DNA from: Microbotryum silenes-acaulis
Lineage: Eukaryota; Basidiomycota; Microbotryomycetes; Microbotryales; Microbotryaceae
Length of the DNA stretch: 64,000 bases
Assembly: GCA_003665825.1 (NCBI GenBank)
Contig: QPFY01000002.1
Coordinates: forward strand, 496,001-560,000
Direction: 5' to 3'
Shown: positions 11,430 to 24,200 of the stretch, piece by piece
Position numbering within the stretch: the stretch's first letter is position 1
Layout of the letters: the number at the start of each line of letters is the position of its first letter
Translations under genes and position numbers: made by a program
Notes under the pieces: generated by a model
The model's database searches: none
What the model was told of the DNA's origin: nothing
What the model saw: the letters and a program-made list of their open reading frames with translations, nothing else

Positions 11430-12595
11430 TTACATGTTGAGCTAAGCGAGTATCGCCTCCATCGTCAGAAGATGCCATCCAATAGCATTTAACCTGAAGC
11501 ATCATCAAGCCCAAACAAAACAAAAGTCAGTCACTCCTTCCCCACATCTCCAAACCCAGAACACGGCGGTCGATGGTCGAAGGTAGGGGCTCAAACATGA
11601 ACACATAGCATCGGCATCGTCCGTTGCTACAAGGAGGGGGCGAACCCCCACCCCCGTAGCAAAAGAGCTGGGTTTGCTGAGATAGTGAATCTTGATAAAG
11701 GTTGAAAAATCGTCATGGCCGAGGAGAAAACGTTGCGACGGGGGAAGGTTGGTTCTCAACGAGGTGAAAACTTACGATGGGTTTGGTGCGACGCTCGGGC
11801 GATGTGCTGAAGAACGTGAGGGACGTATAATATCAGTTCCCTCCCATCTCTTCCACGGAGAACAACGTATGGTCTCAACACCACGAAGGCGTTGTCACTG
11901 GTCAGCCAAGGCTGAAACTTAGATGCGATAGGTTGTCGACAAAATGTGTATTCGGCGTTCCAAAAAAGGGAGCACAAGGGAGAGAGGAGCCAGAAGCCCC
12001 TCCCTCCTTTGCGCGGCCCTTTTTGTATGAAGGAGGTAGTGTAACATCACCCCAGAAACAAACGCGCTCGTGGTGTAGAAAGTCGTGGTGAAGGGAAAGG
12101 CTTACCGACAGGGAGTCGAGGCTCATCAAGTTCACAGGAGGAACTCGTGGGTCGGAATCTGATGGTGGAACCATAGCCAAGCTTTGATCAGTCAACTGTT
12201 GGAGATGCGTAGGACCGAGTTCAAGTCTCCGTAGCGTGTCGCCGAAAGTCGGAAGAGAGCTCAGCGTGTGAATACAAATATTGAAAAAGGAGATTCGTCA
12301 AACGAGCGGCCGGTTGTTCACCGGAACACGCCGTCGGCTACGGTAATGTTAGACCCCAACTTTTTGTTCCTTCGCGCGAACGAAGGAAAGAAAAAGCTCG
12401 AGTTCTTCATGGCTCTTCTCCTACGGAGGTGTCAGGAAGTGGAGGACGGAAAAGCGAGAGGAGTGCTCACATTGTGTAGTTCTGACGCATTCCGCGGCCA
12501 TACCACATATCAAGACATGTCTGACGAGATGAATGGAAGAGAGGTCGGTTCACACCTGTAGGCTCAAGATGCGCTGCAGGGACAGGACGCCAGCG
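11430..12595 (-). CDS. Intron-rich protein of unknown function (5' end unresolved)
   Basis: No family recognised. Consecutive minus-strand exons keep phase. A small exon near 12577-12560 (RILSLQ) leads to about 12520-12472 (TCLDMWYGRGMRQNYT). The next is about 12423-12315 (RRAMKNSSFFF to VADGVFR). Exon 12258-12106 (SLPTFGDTLRRLELG through MVPPSDSDPRVPPV to LMSLDSLS) follows, then a 31-nt exon near 11799-11769 (HIARASHQTH). The frame then closes just after the next acceptor near 11500. The Leu spacing in LRRLELGPTHLQQLTDQSL is reminiscent of leucine-rich repeats, but this is weak. Introns vary from about 40 to nearly 300 nt. Splice sites and phases are seen; that it is one expressed gene is inferred. 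The first exon may lie near a GTAAGT donor at about 12986, but its phase did not fit. Confidence 0.4.
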
Positions 12596-13522
12596 GATGG
12601 AGAAAAAATGAGGTGGGTAGTCAGCGCACGGCCACGAAGGAGCGGCACAGAAAAAAGCGATCAAGTGGGTGATGGGCGGATCGTGGGAAAATCAGATCAA
12701 GTGTAGATTTATAAGAATATCTGCATATCGACGTGAACGCGCAATCTCGAGAGCTCGAGCAAGGGTTCGACGTGGGCCGTGGATGATCGGAAAACGAGCG
12801 TTCGCAGCGGGTCGGTGCAGAGGCGTCTGCAGTGCAATGAGCCCACGCAGACAGCCGACCTGACCGACGACTATCGAGCACTTGTCGCTTGGTGTGGTTC
12901 CTCATCACTTTGTGGAGATTGGAGGTAGGTGCGGTGGGCAGGACGACTGGGGTCGACCGTGGGGGTCTCCCAGGGAGCGACTTACGATGCGGCGTGGCAC
13001 TTGGTGAGGAGCAAGCCAGGGCCAGAGCAGAGCAGAGCAGAGCAGAGGCAGCGAGCGGCGCGCCGCTCACGCGCACGCGCATGCGGTGCAATTGGCTCGG
13101 GTTCCTAATGAGCGCTTGCGTTGCTAATGCCTGCGAGCGTGTGATTGCTGGCTATCGCTGACGTGCGTTGATCGCCAACCCCGTGATACGATACCGCACG
13201 CGCTTTCCACCACCACCACCACTCAGCTCGACTCGACTTGGGAGAGTGTGATTAAGCTTCAACCGACTGCCTCCTGCCAGTCGTTGGGCTACACGAGAAG
13301 GGAGACGACGGGACCGTGTAACTCTGTTCGTCTTGGTCGTGACTCGCTGTACCCGACACGACGGCCGGCTTGGACTGCCAGCTGGTTTGCTCCCCCTACT
13401 CGGCACCGGCACGAGAAGCGCGCGCAGTCCCACCAGCACATTCCGAGCCTGACTGATCGTGGGCTAGAGAAGGCCTTTGGGGCCGGCAGGAGGGGACGAG
13501 GACGAGGACGAGGACGAGGACG
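12596..13522. promoter_or_regulatory. Divergent promoter region of the Rho1 GEF
   Basis: No convincing gene. A GAGCA/CAGAG tandem lies near 13021-13047. Six near-perfect GAGGAC units (about 13494-13522) run straight into the GEF start codon. A minus-strand frame here reads like a signal peptide but lacks supporting context. Confidence 0.4.
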
Positions 13523-16500
13523 ATGTCGTACGACTACAACAGCAACCACTATGACGACTACCACTATCAGTCGACCAGTGCAGCAACTTTCCCCTCGCCG
13601 TCATCGTCGTCGTCGTCGTCGTACCTCCACACGAAGCAGCCGCCGTCGGCACCACTCGGACAGGCACCGCCTCAAGCTTTAGCTCCACAAGGTCGGTCTC
13701 AGGTACACTGCGAACACTCCGCGAGCAAGGGTTGCTTCATACCGTCTCACACGGCTGATTGACAACTCGACTGCAGACCTCGAGGTACCGTTCTATGCAC
13801 GTACGAGCGCGGCTCACGGCGAAGAGCTTCGACACCGTCATTCCATCACCGCCGCTCCATCTCAGCCATTGCGACCGTCCCAGACCCAGTACGACTACAA
13901 CCCAGCTGGATACGACCCATCCCATCCCCACCCTGGGTATGCACGCTACCAAGCTCCCGTCCCTGCTACAGCCCCTGTTCCACCGTCACAACCTTACGCC
14001 ATAGCCGCCGCTGCCTCGGCTCCTCGCCCTCCTCCTGGGGCCTATTCCCCTCTACCGCCGACAGCTCCTCCTCGGCCGCCTCTTCCACCCGGTGGACATA
14101 GCTCCTCGTCCTCCTTACCCGTCAACTCGGTCTCTGCCCCGCTCTACCCGACCGTGGACGATTACACCGCTCGGCTCGAGGCGTTGCAGATGGGCAATCT
14201 CTTCCCCAAAGATTCGTCCTCGTCCCCGGCCTCGTCGCCTTCAACCGGTCTGAGACCCCCACCTCCGCGCCCGTTGACAATATCGCCCCCTTCCAACTCG
14301 AGCCTCAATCACCACCGCCACAGTAGCCCAACAACCCCGGATCAACTCTACCCTCGCGACCAACGCGACAGCTTCACCAGCGGATTCATCGCCATGTACG
14401 GCGGCTCGCCCTCGCCGCAGAATTCGCCCCTGCCGTTCACCAACAACCTCTCGTCGTCTTCTGTGCAGTACCAAGTCCAACAGCGCTACTCGAGCGATTC
14501 GCTGACTGCCGCGTCGCCGATTCATACGTCACATCTGTCCAACGCCACGGCCATGGCTATGCCGAGTCCGCCCTCGCCTCCGTTTCGATCGCAAGCCGCC
14601 GCATCGCTCGCCGCCGTCACGGGGATATCGAATGCTGCTTCCACCTCGGCTTCAACTTCAAACAATCCTTACCCGTCCCATGCCTCGCATCCCAGTACGG
14701 ACTCGTCCGCGACCCGGTCCTCGAACGGATCCCTGCCGCGACCGCTCCCGCACGAAGATTCGTTCTATTCGGTCGCGTCCTCGACATGGTCACCGGGGCA
14801 GCCGGGTCATCAGCATAATTCGAACCACAGTTCGACTTATAGCTCCCACCATACGAGGAAGTCGCCAGCCCCACAGCATCAACCGTACGAAGCTGCCCCG
14901 CTCAAACCTTCGAGACCACCCCCTTTCGTCCACTCCGCCTCGTCATCCAGCGGGCGGTTCATCACGGACGGGCAGACGTCGGACTATTCGAACCCTCCGA
15001 GGTCGGGTAGCCTGGAGCACTTTCGAAGTACGGCCAGTCCGACCGAATGGGCGAGAGCGAGGGCCATCAACGGCTGCGAGTCCCAGTTCGAGCAGCAGCA
15101 ACGCTCGCAGCGGTCTGATCAGCCGCCGAGTATCCCTGCGACCGTCGTGGCGTCTACGCCTTTTTCGAGCTCTTTCTCAGTGCCTGGCTTGACTGCGATT
15201 GATGAGTCGGAATCTCCAAATCCGGCATTTACCGTTTCGCCCGTCGAGTCGCCGAACATGACGACCCACCCGGTCTTTTCCAGAGCACCCAAGCGGTCCA
15301 TGACGGGCTCGTCCTTGTCGCCGCATGTACCCTCGTCGCTTTCGCCTTCGACCTCTTACCATAGTCTTAAACGAACGACCTCGGGTGCTTCGACCTCGAC
15401 GCAGGCGACGACGATGTATGCGACCCCGACCCCGTTTTCGTTTTCCGCCGCCGATCTGCCCGAGTTCCTCAACCCCGCTCTTCTGTCCCACCTCGCCGTC
15501 TTGCTACGCGACTATATCCCCCGATCGACGCACACCAAGTCGAATCGTGAATACCCTCGCTCCTTCACCTCGCAGGACATCATCAACACTTTGCAACGCG
15601 CACTCGTCGCCGGTCCGTGCCCAGTCGACCCGCATGACCGCAAGCTCGCGCTCTCGATCGCTCGATCGTTGCACGAGTCGCTGTGGTTCCATGAAGTCGA
15701 TTGGTCCGACGCACCTATTCGGGACGCACCGGCTCCGACTTTGAACGATGCCAACTCGACGAATCATCGGCTCTACCAATTCGACGACGACGAGCGGAGG
15801 TCGGAAGTGCACGTGTCAAAGGATGAGACGCAGGACGAGGACGAAGCGCCCAAGGGGGTGTTGACGGCTTTGACGGGGTGTTATTCGCCGTTCTGTACTC
15901 AGTTGGAGGCAGAGGAGACGAGGTACAGGTGCTATGCTTATGATTGTTCGAATCGGGCAAAGGTCAGTTTTGTGAGAGTAATTGTATGACGAGGAGAGCT
16001 GACCAGCCTTTCATTACGATGCACCTAGCGTGGGACTGCGCTGCAGAGACAGACGAGTTCAATCTCAACCTTAACCGTGGCCGAGACGGTCAGTTCCTAC
16101 CTACAGCCTTGCGGGAACAAGTCACGTACTGACTTGGTCAGTGACATCAAGCAGATTGATAAGCCGCCAGAAAACTGGGTCACCTCGGTCCCGGCCTCGG
16201 TCGTCAGCTCCATGTCAAAGCATGAGATCGAGTACCAGAACAGGGTCTACGAGTTGATCAAGGGAGAGGCCGAGTATTATCATGATCTTGAGCTCCTCGA
16301 TTCGGTACGTCTTGGCATGCGGTCAGTGGAGTAATTTGCTACCGGGAAAACTCACACCATAGTACTCGCAGCTCTTTGCTCAACCTTTACGACAAGCAAA
16401 CCCGTCTATCCTCCAACCCGCATCCCGAGTCGAGCCCTTCATCGCTGAAGTTCTCCAAAACGTCGGTGAGGTCCGCAAACACTCTGGCGCTTTCCTCGAC

Positions 16501-18927
16501 GCTTTGCAAGAGCGGCAGAAGCAGGCCCATGTCTTCCATGGCGTCGGCAGGATCATGCTTTCGTTCGCTGTGGACTGGTCACCGGATTATACGAAGTTTG
16601 CGGTCAATTTCCCGTTCGCGGATGCCGCTGTCAGGGAGGAGATGGGGAGGAACCCCAAGTTCAGGGAATTTTTGGGGGTGAGTCGTCGTTTAGCATGCCA
16701 CTCTGGAGAACGTACAAAGACTGACGGTACACACCTCCATCAGCAATTCCGCTATCGACCCGAAACGCACCGCCACGACTTTCACCACTTTCACACCCGA
16801 GCGACGATCCGCGGCGTGCGCTACCTCCTCCTCCTTAAGGACATCCTCAAACTATCCCAAGAAGACGATCCTGATCGTCCCTACGTACTCGAAACGATCA
16901 AAATCATCGAACAGCAAGCCGCGGAAGCGAATAAACTGATCAAAGTTACCGAAACCAAAGTCGCTTTGAGGGAATACGATCGTGACTTGGTCCCCAAGAG
17001 GGAAGGGGAGAATTTGAGTTACCTCGAGTTGAAGAATGAACAGGAACGCCAGTACTTTGGGAGTGTTAAGGTGCTTAAGCGCGTTGATGGGGCTGTTGGG
17101 ACGGAGTGGAGCGAGTGTTGGTTGGTCTTGTTTGATCATTATCGTGAGTTTTTTGGGAGCTTGTTGCGAGAGTCTGGGTAGCTGATTGATGGAATGAATG
17201 CTCCGCAGTGGTGACGACCAAGATGCCACGGGAAAAGGAGGGCAGGAAGCGATACGTCATGACTCGACGGGTGAGCTCAGCTTGGACCAGTAGAATGGTT
17301 CTCGAGGTGACATAACTGATGAAACTTTCCATCTGCAACTCATCGTAGCCCGTGCCGCTCGACCTGATCCAGCTCAAGACGACGAGCTTCAGTGATCCGC
17401 CTCAGCAACGGACATCGGGCTTCCATCTGCGCAGTGCTCGAGCAGGCACTCCTGGATACGCCGATTCGCCTTCCAACTCGAGCTCGACTTCCCTCGTCTA
17501 GTAAGTCCGGGTGTGCGCGATGGTGTGCTTCGCGTGTTAATCATCGTTCCGTTTCTTCCTGCAGCCCCATCCACTTTTATCAGATGGGTCGGTACGACGG
17601 TCAAGTCTACTTTTACGTCGAATCGCAAGCGACCCGATTGGAGTGGGAGCATAAATTCCGCGAAGCCGTCGATCTGCGAGCGCAACGACAGTCCGTCTCC
17701 AAGGTCATTCGAATGGACCTTCTCGCCGAAACGACGTTTGGAGCGACCCATGTCGTCGGCTCCCTGGATGCGATGACGAGCCATAACGCCGTGGGCAAAC
17801 CGACATGTTCCGTTCCGCTGGATCTGGCGGATGGTCAGGCCTTGGTCATTATCGGGTGCGCGGAAGGGCTGTTCATTGGGTACCGGGGTCGACCCAAGTC
17901 GCTGCGTCAGGTTGTCGCTCTCTCTGGGATCACGCAATGCGCCGTACTGCCCGAGTACGGCTTTGTCCTCGTCCTGGCGAACAAGGTCCTCATCGCCTAC
18001 TCACTCGAAGCGCTCATCCCGTCCGGTACATCCTCGAACAGCTCCATCTCCCGAGCACCGCAGCGTCTGAGTGGTCAAAAGGATGTATCCTTTTTCCGTG
18101 TCGGCAAGATCGGAACCGAAGCGCCCAAGACGTTGATCATCTACGCCAAGAAGGGCGGCGTCAAGGAATCCATCTTCAAGGCTTTGGAACCGGTCAATCA
18201 CTCGCATAAAGGTGGCGGTGGCGGTGCGGGTCACAAGTTGTTCAGCTTTGGTTCGAGCAAGACCGAGAGCTTCAAGTCGTACAAGGACTTCTTCATCCCT
18301 GCACTCGTGAGCGGCTTGCAGTTTCATCGGAGCAAATTGGCTTTGATCGGTTCGCGCGGCGTCGAAATCATGGACCTCGAGGACATGAAAACAATGACGG
18401 TGCCTGCCTTTCCCTCGTCTCGCCACGACCGATCGCTCGTCTCGCTCGCCGAACGATGCGAAAAGGCCCAAGCGCTCGGCATGTTTCGCTTGCAAGGCGA
18501 TCGGTTTCTCCTCGCCTACACCGATTTCGCCTTCCACGTCACTCGCCACGGTTTGCCGATCGAGGGGTTCACCATCGAGTGGGAGTCCAAACCCGAGAGC
18601 GTCGCGTTTCTTTCGCCCTACATCTTCGCCTTCTCGCCCACCATCGTCGAGATTCGCCACGCCCTCACCGGCCAACTCGCTCAATTCATTACAGGGTCCC
18701 AAGTCGCTCTTATTTACGACGGCACAGCAATTCCGACCTCCCCTTCGAACGATTATTTTCCTCGAAAATCGCAATCTTCCGACGAAGTTGCTCCCGCGGA
18801 GAAGAGGCTTCATTTCAGTCTCAAGTCGGGTCATTATCATCTCGTTTACGAGATTGATATCTTGCCGGGCTTTCAGAGCATTCCCGAGGCGGAGACGCCT
18901 TCGTTCCCCAGTGGGTTTGGGGCGTAG
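13523..18927 (+). CDS. ROM2: Rho1 guanine nucleotide exchange factor, ROM1/ROM2 (Rgf) type: DEP-DH-PH-CNH
   Basis: Activates Rho1 in the cell-wall integrity pathway at the plasma membrane. Exon 1 (13523-13691) joins in phase to 13777-15962. Later exons start near 16029, 16372, 16744, 17209, 17349 and 17565. The first 550 or so residues are Ser/Pro/Gln-rich and disordered. A DEP domain follows (about 15440-15710; FTSQDIINTLQRAL). The DH domain starts near 16215 (YQNRVYELIKGEAEYYHDLELL), with RYLLLLKDILKL near 16820. The PH domain runs about 17040-17690. A C-terminal CNH domain (about 17740-18850) contains GCAEGLFIGYRG and SYLFAFSPTIVEIR-like segments. This order is the fungal Rom2/Rgf order. 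The 16089-16151 segment could be an intron or coding, because the frame reads through it. Confidence 0.92.
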
Positions 18928-20500
18928 TCTTAGGGAAAGAGAACGGGCGATGTTGTTTTATCAAAAGTGTAATCCAAGAACACTTTGTGAGGGTTTTCAT
19001 GATTTTCTATGTCGTGAAAGCCTGCCTTGAACCTTGAAGCTGGGGAGATGCGGTTAGACGCGAGGGCTTCGTTAGAGCCCACGCTCACAAGACGCGATTT
19101 AAGCTACCAGCAGAGAGCTATTTTCCAAGTTCAATTCCAAGAGACGTCCAATACCTTGTCCTGTATTTTGCTCCGTCTGAATTCCAGCAAAAAAGAGGGT
19201 TGATAGTGTAGAGCGCAGAGCTGTCTCTGAGGCGCACGATAGGAGCTGGCGGGAGGCTCGAGCGTCGGGGAAAGGCGCGGAAAGTCCAGCTCACCGTATC
19301 ATGCTGTGAATCTTGCGGACACTCTCCGCGGGAGATGGTCGCATTTAACTGGAATGATTTTCTTCTGTTATCTGTATGCATGATCAGCGAGCGTGGGTGG
19401 TTGCTGCTGCCCTCCCGTCCAACATACGTGTGAGACTCCGAGGCGGCAGTGAGACTGACCCCCTTTTCGGCGCTGGGGCGCTTCGCTCGGGCCCCTTCGG
19501 GTCTACAACTTGAACTTCCGCTAGGACCAGAGGAAATCTAGGGCTAGTTGTGTCTGTGGTGACGAATAGGGCGGCGAAGACGTAGGAAACATCGACATCG
19601 ATGGCGTGGCTGTTAAGGCGTTGCTCCCCTCTGGACACGGAGGAGTCGAGTAGCTCCAGAGCAACTACACCTGAAGCGTTACTTTACCTGTTGTAAATCA
19701 CACACACCAAAGTTCAGTCCTGGCAATCAAATTCGTAAGTGAGTCCTCGTTTCTCTGTCCTACGAGTCGTCGTAACGATCGCGCGCGCCGCTCAAGACGT
19801 CAACACAAATGATTCCCTCGTTCAAGCTAAAGCCTTGAACGCAGGGAAATCACTCTTTTTGGTCAAGATTGGCCCCCTTTTTTTTGTGGCCGACGGTCGT
19901 CTTCCAGCTGTCCGAATCGTGACTTCGAAAGGAGTATGATGGCAGTAGAAGGACGACAGCCTTCAGCTCTGAACAATTCCCGAGAGGAGCCGCCGAGGCC
20001 CCTGGTCATGGGCGCATGCGCTTCAACTTGCTTCCGAATCCACCCACGATGTGCTGCAGGCAAAGTTACACATCGTCCGTATCTTAACCTGAACTTTTTC
20101 ATCATGATGTACGGCCCCCAGAATCGATGTACGTCATCTAAAGGGCTTCGAACGTGGAGCCAAGCATATTTCAGCTATTTTGCCACCATTTCAATGCAAA
20201 GTTTGGGATTCTATTGTGGATGCTATCATAATCATCTGCGTGAAAGGCACGAGATCGCTCTCGAACCTCACTTATTCCAAGTCCAAACTGAAGGGCTCAT
20301 AAATTGCAATCCTTCGGGTTGGCTGGGACCGCTACAAAAAGAGCTAAAAGAGGTTATAAAGCAACGACGGCAAGCAGTTGGGTGAAAGTCAAACCCCTGC
20401 GCGCAAAGAGCGCTGCGCAGATCAAAACCCGCCGAGCACCTAACGCGGACTCCAACGGGCGGTGAGTACTGCTGCCGCTTCACGTCCCAAGAGCGGGAGC
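18928..20500. other. Gene-free region between the Rho1 GEF and the LINE 3' side
   Basis: About 1.5 kb without a supported gene. A 149-codon plus-strand frame (19936-20385) has no recognisable domain and low plausibility. The LINE 3' boundary is somewhere in or just right of this stretch. No poly(A) tail or target-site duplication could be found by eye. Confidence 0.4.
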
Positions 20501-21264
20501 AAAGATACTCGAAAACCAGGCAAGAGCGCCTAGAGAAAGAAGGGGGAGAGTATAAAGAAAGTCACGACTGGGGATAGGGAGAACGAGGAATACTAAGACA
20601 GAGAGGAGGGGAGGAGGAGGGGAACACACCCGAGGGGCCAAGGGAGGGGGTCGAAGCCGGAGGTAGAGGTCCCCAGGGACTAACAGGCCGCAGCCAAGCC
20701 CCAGCTACTCGTCACCCCGACAGCGCCTGATGTCCTCCCTTGGCTGAGTCTCGAGTGCTGGCTGTTGAGCCGTTGGGGCCAAGCGAAAGACGATCCAATA
20801 CAACGAAACGAGCCTCGCCTTGACGCGAGGATGTCGACCAAAAAAACGAGCGACCTTTCTTCCCGATCCATGCTGTAGATCTTGATCAACGCGAACGAAC
20901 GATCCATCCGACGAAATCCAACACAAGGCTTAGGAATAAAAGGGGAAGTGGCTGAAGCGTAGTCAACAACCGAGCAACAGGAACGAGAAGAGGAAGGGAA
21001 GGGAAAGGGGGGGGGAAGGAGAGGGGAGAACTTCACAAAGCCTCCAACGCAAAGACGATCGACCGGGCTTGCCGATCCATCCAAGAACGAAGACCGCTAC
21101 TGCGCAAAGTAGAGAGAGAGAGAGAGGTGCGCAGCCTTCCACTGCGCAACAAGTTTCAAGACAGTCAGCTTCTGAAAGGAAATTCGACCTCCGAAAAAGA
21201 AGGGAGGAAAGGAGGGGAGAGAGAGGAGGGGAGGAAAATGGGAAGGAAGGACTTAACTCGGTCA

Positions 21265-24200
21265 TCACACCTCCCAATCTCGAGCCCCAGGCACAAAGCC
21301 CGCTCGAGAGAGAAAATCTCGCTCGAACGCTCTGAGCGCACTGAGGAGCGAGGGAGGGGCCACGACGTTGTCCAGCTCGAACCGCTGATGAACGCGCCAG
21401 CGGAGCAGGTGCAGCCGCTGGAAGCCGATCGCGCAGGCCAGCCGAACCCACATCCATTTCGAGGTCGTTCTCCCACGACCCCGCAAAAGGGGGAGCCCCA
21501 TAGTCAGCTGCTCCGGAGTGAACGTCGACGGATCGACATCGGTATCCTTGATGCCGAGCTTGTCGAACAGAATGCGAAGCACCCCGCCCCAGAAGCTGGT
21601 CGAGTACGCGCACTCGAAAAAGTAGTGCGACACCGTCTCGATGACCGCTGCATCGTTGCCGCAGAATAGACACGTCGGCGAAGAGGCACGACCCTGAGTA
21701 TGCTGCCTCTTGCGCGTCGGTGTCACGTCGTACATGAGCCGCCAGTGGGTGTCCTGCTCCACAGCAGACGCGAACCGGTCATGAAGCCATCTCCAGAAGC
21801 GCTTCCTATCGCTCTGAGAAGTCCCATCAGGGAAACGCTTGACACGATCCTCCCTCCCTGGGAACCGAACCACGTTCACAAGCCGACGAAGCTTGCGAAT
21901 AGTGAACGGTCGGGTGAGCCCAAAGAAGTTGAAGCACCGAGGACGGGGAGCCTCCTTGAGAGGTATCCGAGCAGGTCGCAACGCGGTCTTGGGCAGCAAC
22001 GCTTTCGCCTTGAGCAACTGACCCACGCGCGACCACACGTGCTCGTGCTGTAGGGCGGGTTCCTTAGAGTGCTGCCAGAACCCGCGTCGATGACCAACCA
22101 GAGCCCATCCCTTCCCTTCGTCCCTCCAGTACAGGTCCGCGATCTGCGCAAACTTCGCCACTGCGTCCGCATCGTCATATGCGTGCTTGGCACCTTCAGC
22201 ATAGAGTGAAGGGAGGCGAGGCGGAAGCGAAAGCAATTCGGGAAGCGTAAGGAGTTCGGACTTGATGGTTGGAACTGTGACCCTGGCCGCTGCAACGACT
22301 GCCCCCCAACGCGTCGAGTCGCGATACAGCTTCTCGACCCGAGCCGTGCTGCCGAAGAACCCCCACGGACTGAAATCGCGGGTCGCAGCGACGAGGGACC
22401 TCCAGCTCTCGCGAGCTAGGGGCGCCCAGATCGCCTCGTCCGAGCCCGCCACAGCATCCCAAAATCGAAGCGCCACCGAATGAACGATGTCGCCGATCGA
22501 AATCAAGCCCAAGCCACCGTCCTCCCGAGCCTGGAACACGAAATCGCGAGCGACGGTATTTCGCCCTGCTCCTCCCCAGACAAAATCCGTAAGTGCTGTC
22601 TCCGCCGCCTTAATGAACCATTGAGGTGGTATGTCGAAGGACAGCACGTGGAGGACCGTCGAGATGATGTGAGCGTTGGCATAGAAGACCTTCCCACTCG
22701 GCGAAAGTGTCCGGTCTCCAGCGGCGCGGGTCTTGGCCTTGATCCTGTCAAGAACATGGGTCCAAAACAGTTTCGAGTCACCGTGGCGAAAGAAGGCATA
22801 GCCGCACCACTTGAAGCTCTCCCCCTCCTGCACCGTTGGCAGCGCCTGCGCAGTCTCGTCCCGAAGCCAGTTCGGTCCGAGTGGTAGCACCAGCGTCTTG
22901 TCCGTGTTGGTCTTCCCGTTGGTTGCCTCGTACCACGTCTGCGACAGCGTTTGCAGCTTCGACAATGCCGCCGGTGACTCCACCACCACCACAGCATCAT
23001 CGGCAAACGCCAGATGCGTAAGCTGCGCACGCGGCCCCCCTGGCCACACCTTCTGCAGGTCGAGCGCGATCCCGCGCCGCACGAGGGCGTCGAGGAAGGG
23101 TTGGAACGTGATGTTCCAAACCGGGCACGAGAGGGGATCCCCCTGACCGAGACCACACAGCAACCGCACCAAGTCCGTGGGGAACCCATTGACAAGGTAG
23201 CGCACCCCCAGAGTCTCGGGATCGTAGAGAGCGCGCAGCAGCGAGATGAAACGCTCGCCGAACCCAAAGGCCTCAAAGACCTCGAAGATCCAGGCGTGAT
23301 CGACCCGATCGTACGCGCTCTGCTGATCCAAAGACAAGAGGGCGCCCTCGGGGAAAACTTCAGTGCCTAGCGACTTGAGTTTTTCGAGAAGGAGAGTGAG
23401 ATGACTTCCCGCGTCCGCTGAACGTCTTGATGGCATGAAACCGTGTTGCGCCGGCGGCAAAAGCTCGCCGAGCACCCCATTGAGTCGCGCCACCAAGGCC
23501 TTGCTGAGGACCTTGTAGGTCGTCTCGCGCAGTGTGATCGGTCGGTATGCCCCCAGTGATTTCAGATTGGCCCCCGGTTTATTCTTGGGCAAGAGCCGCA
23601 CCAGCCCCTCTGCCAAGGACGCCGTCATTTTGCCGCCCTCCCAAATCGAGTTGAACAAGTCCAACAGCTTGGGAGCAAAGTAGGTTGGCAGCGCCTTGAA
23701 GAGCTCGTACGGAATGCCCGAGGGCCCCGGTGATCGCCCCGAATCCGTCTTCTTCAACGCCGCTTCAACCTCGAGGAGGGTGAAGGGCTCGTCAAGCGCC
23801 ACTCTCGCTTGCAGAGGCAGCCGACGACCGAACGTAGGGTCCGAGCGGTCGTCATCGTAGCATTTCGCTGCGCGAATAGGGTCGAGCAGGGACCGACGTG
23901 CGTTCGTCGGGTCGCCACGAGCTGGGTCCGGCGTGAAGAGCGACTGCGCGTGCCGTGAAGCAATACCCAGCGCCTCCTGCATGTCAACGGTCTCGGTGCC
24001 ATCCACATCCTCCAGCGAGACGATGCTCGTCTGGCGACTCCGGCGGTTGAGACGCGTGCGAATGCTTGCCGATTGACCTTCCCTCGAGTCGACTGATGGC
24101 ACATGCGCGCGAGTGCGCAGCCACTGAGCCTCCTTTACCGCCAACTGGTCCAACCGCGACTTGGCAAGAGCATACGCATCGCGCTCGGCTTCATTCATGT

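Noticed and set aside
12621..13091. Signal-peptide-like minus-strand ORF
   Set aside because: The Ala/Leu stretch comes from the GAGCA tandem repeat, and it could not be joined in phase to the exons of the neighbouring minus-strand gene.
18001..18840. 279-codon minus-strand ORF in the Rho1 GEF
   Set aside because: Antisense shadow of the CNH-domain exon, with no motif of its own.
19936..20385. 149-codon plus-strand ORF next to the LINE
   Set aside because: No domain, no splice context and no codon bias like its neighbours; treated as chance.
20680..21084. 134-codon minus-strand ORF downstream of LINE ORF2
   Set aside because: It lies in the CT-rich 3' UTR; its Pro/Phe/Ser runs follow from composition.
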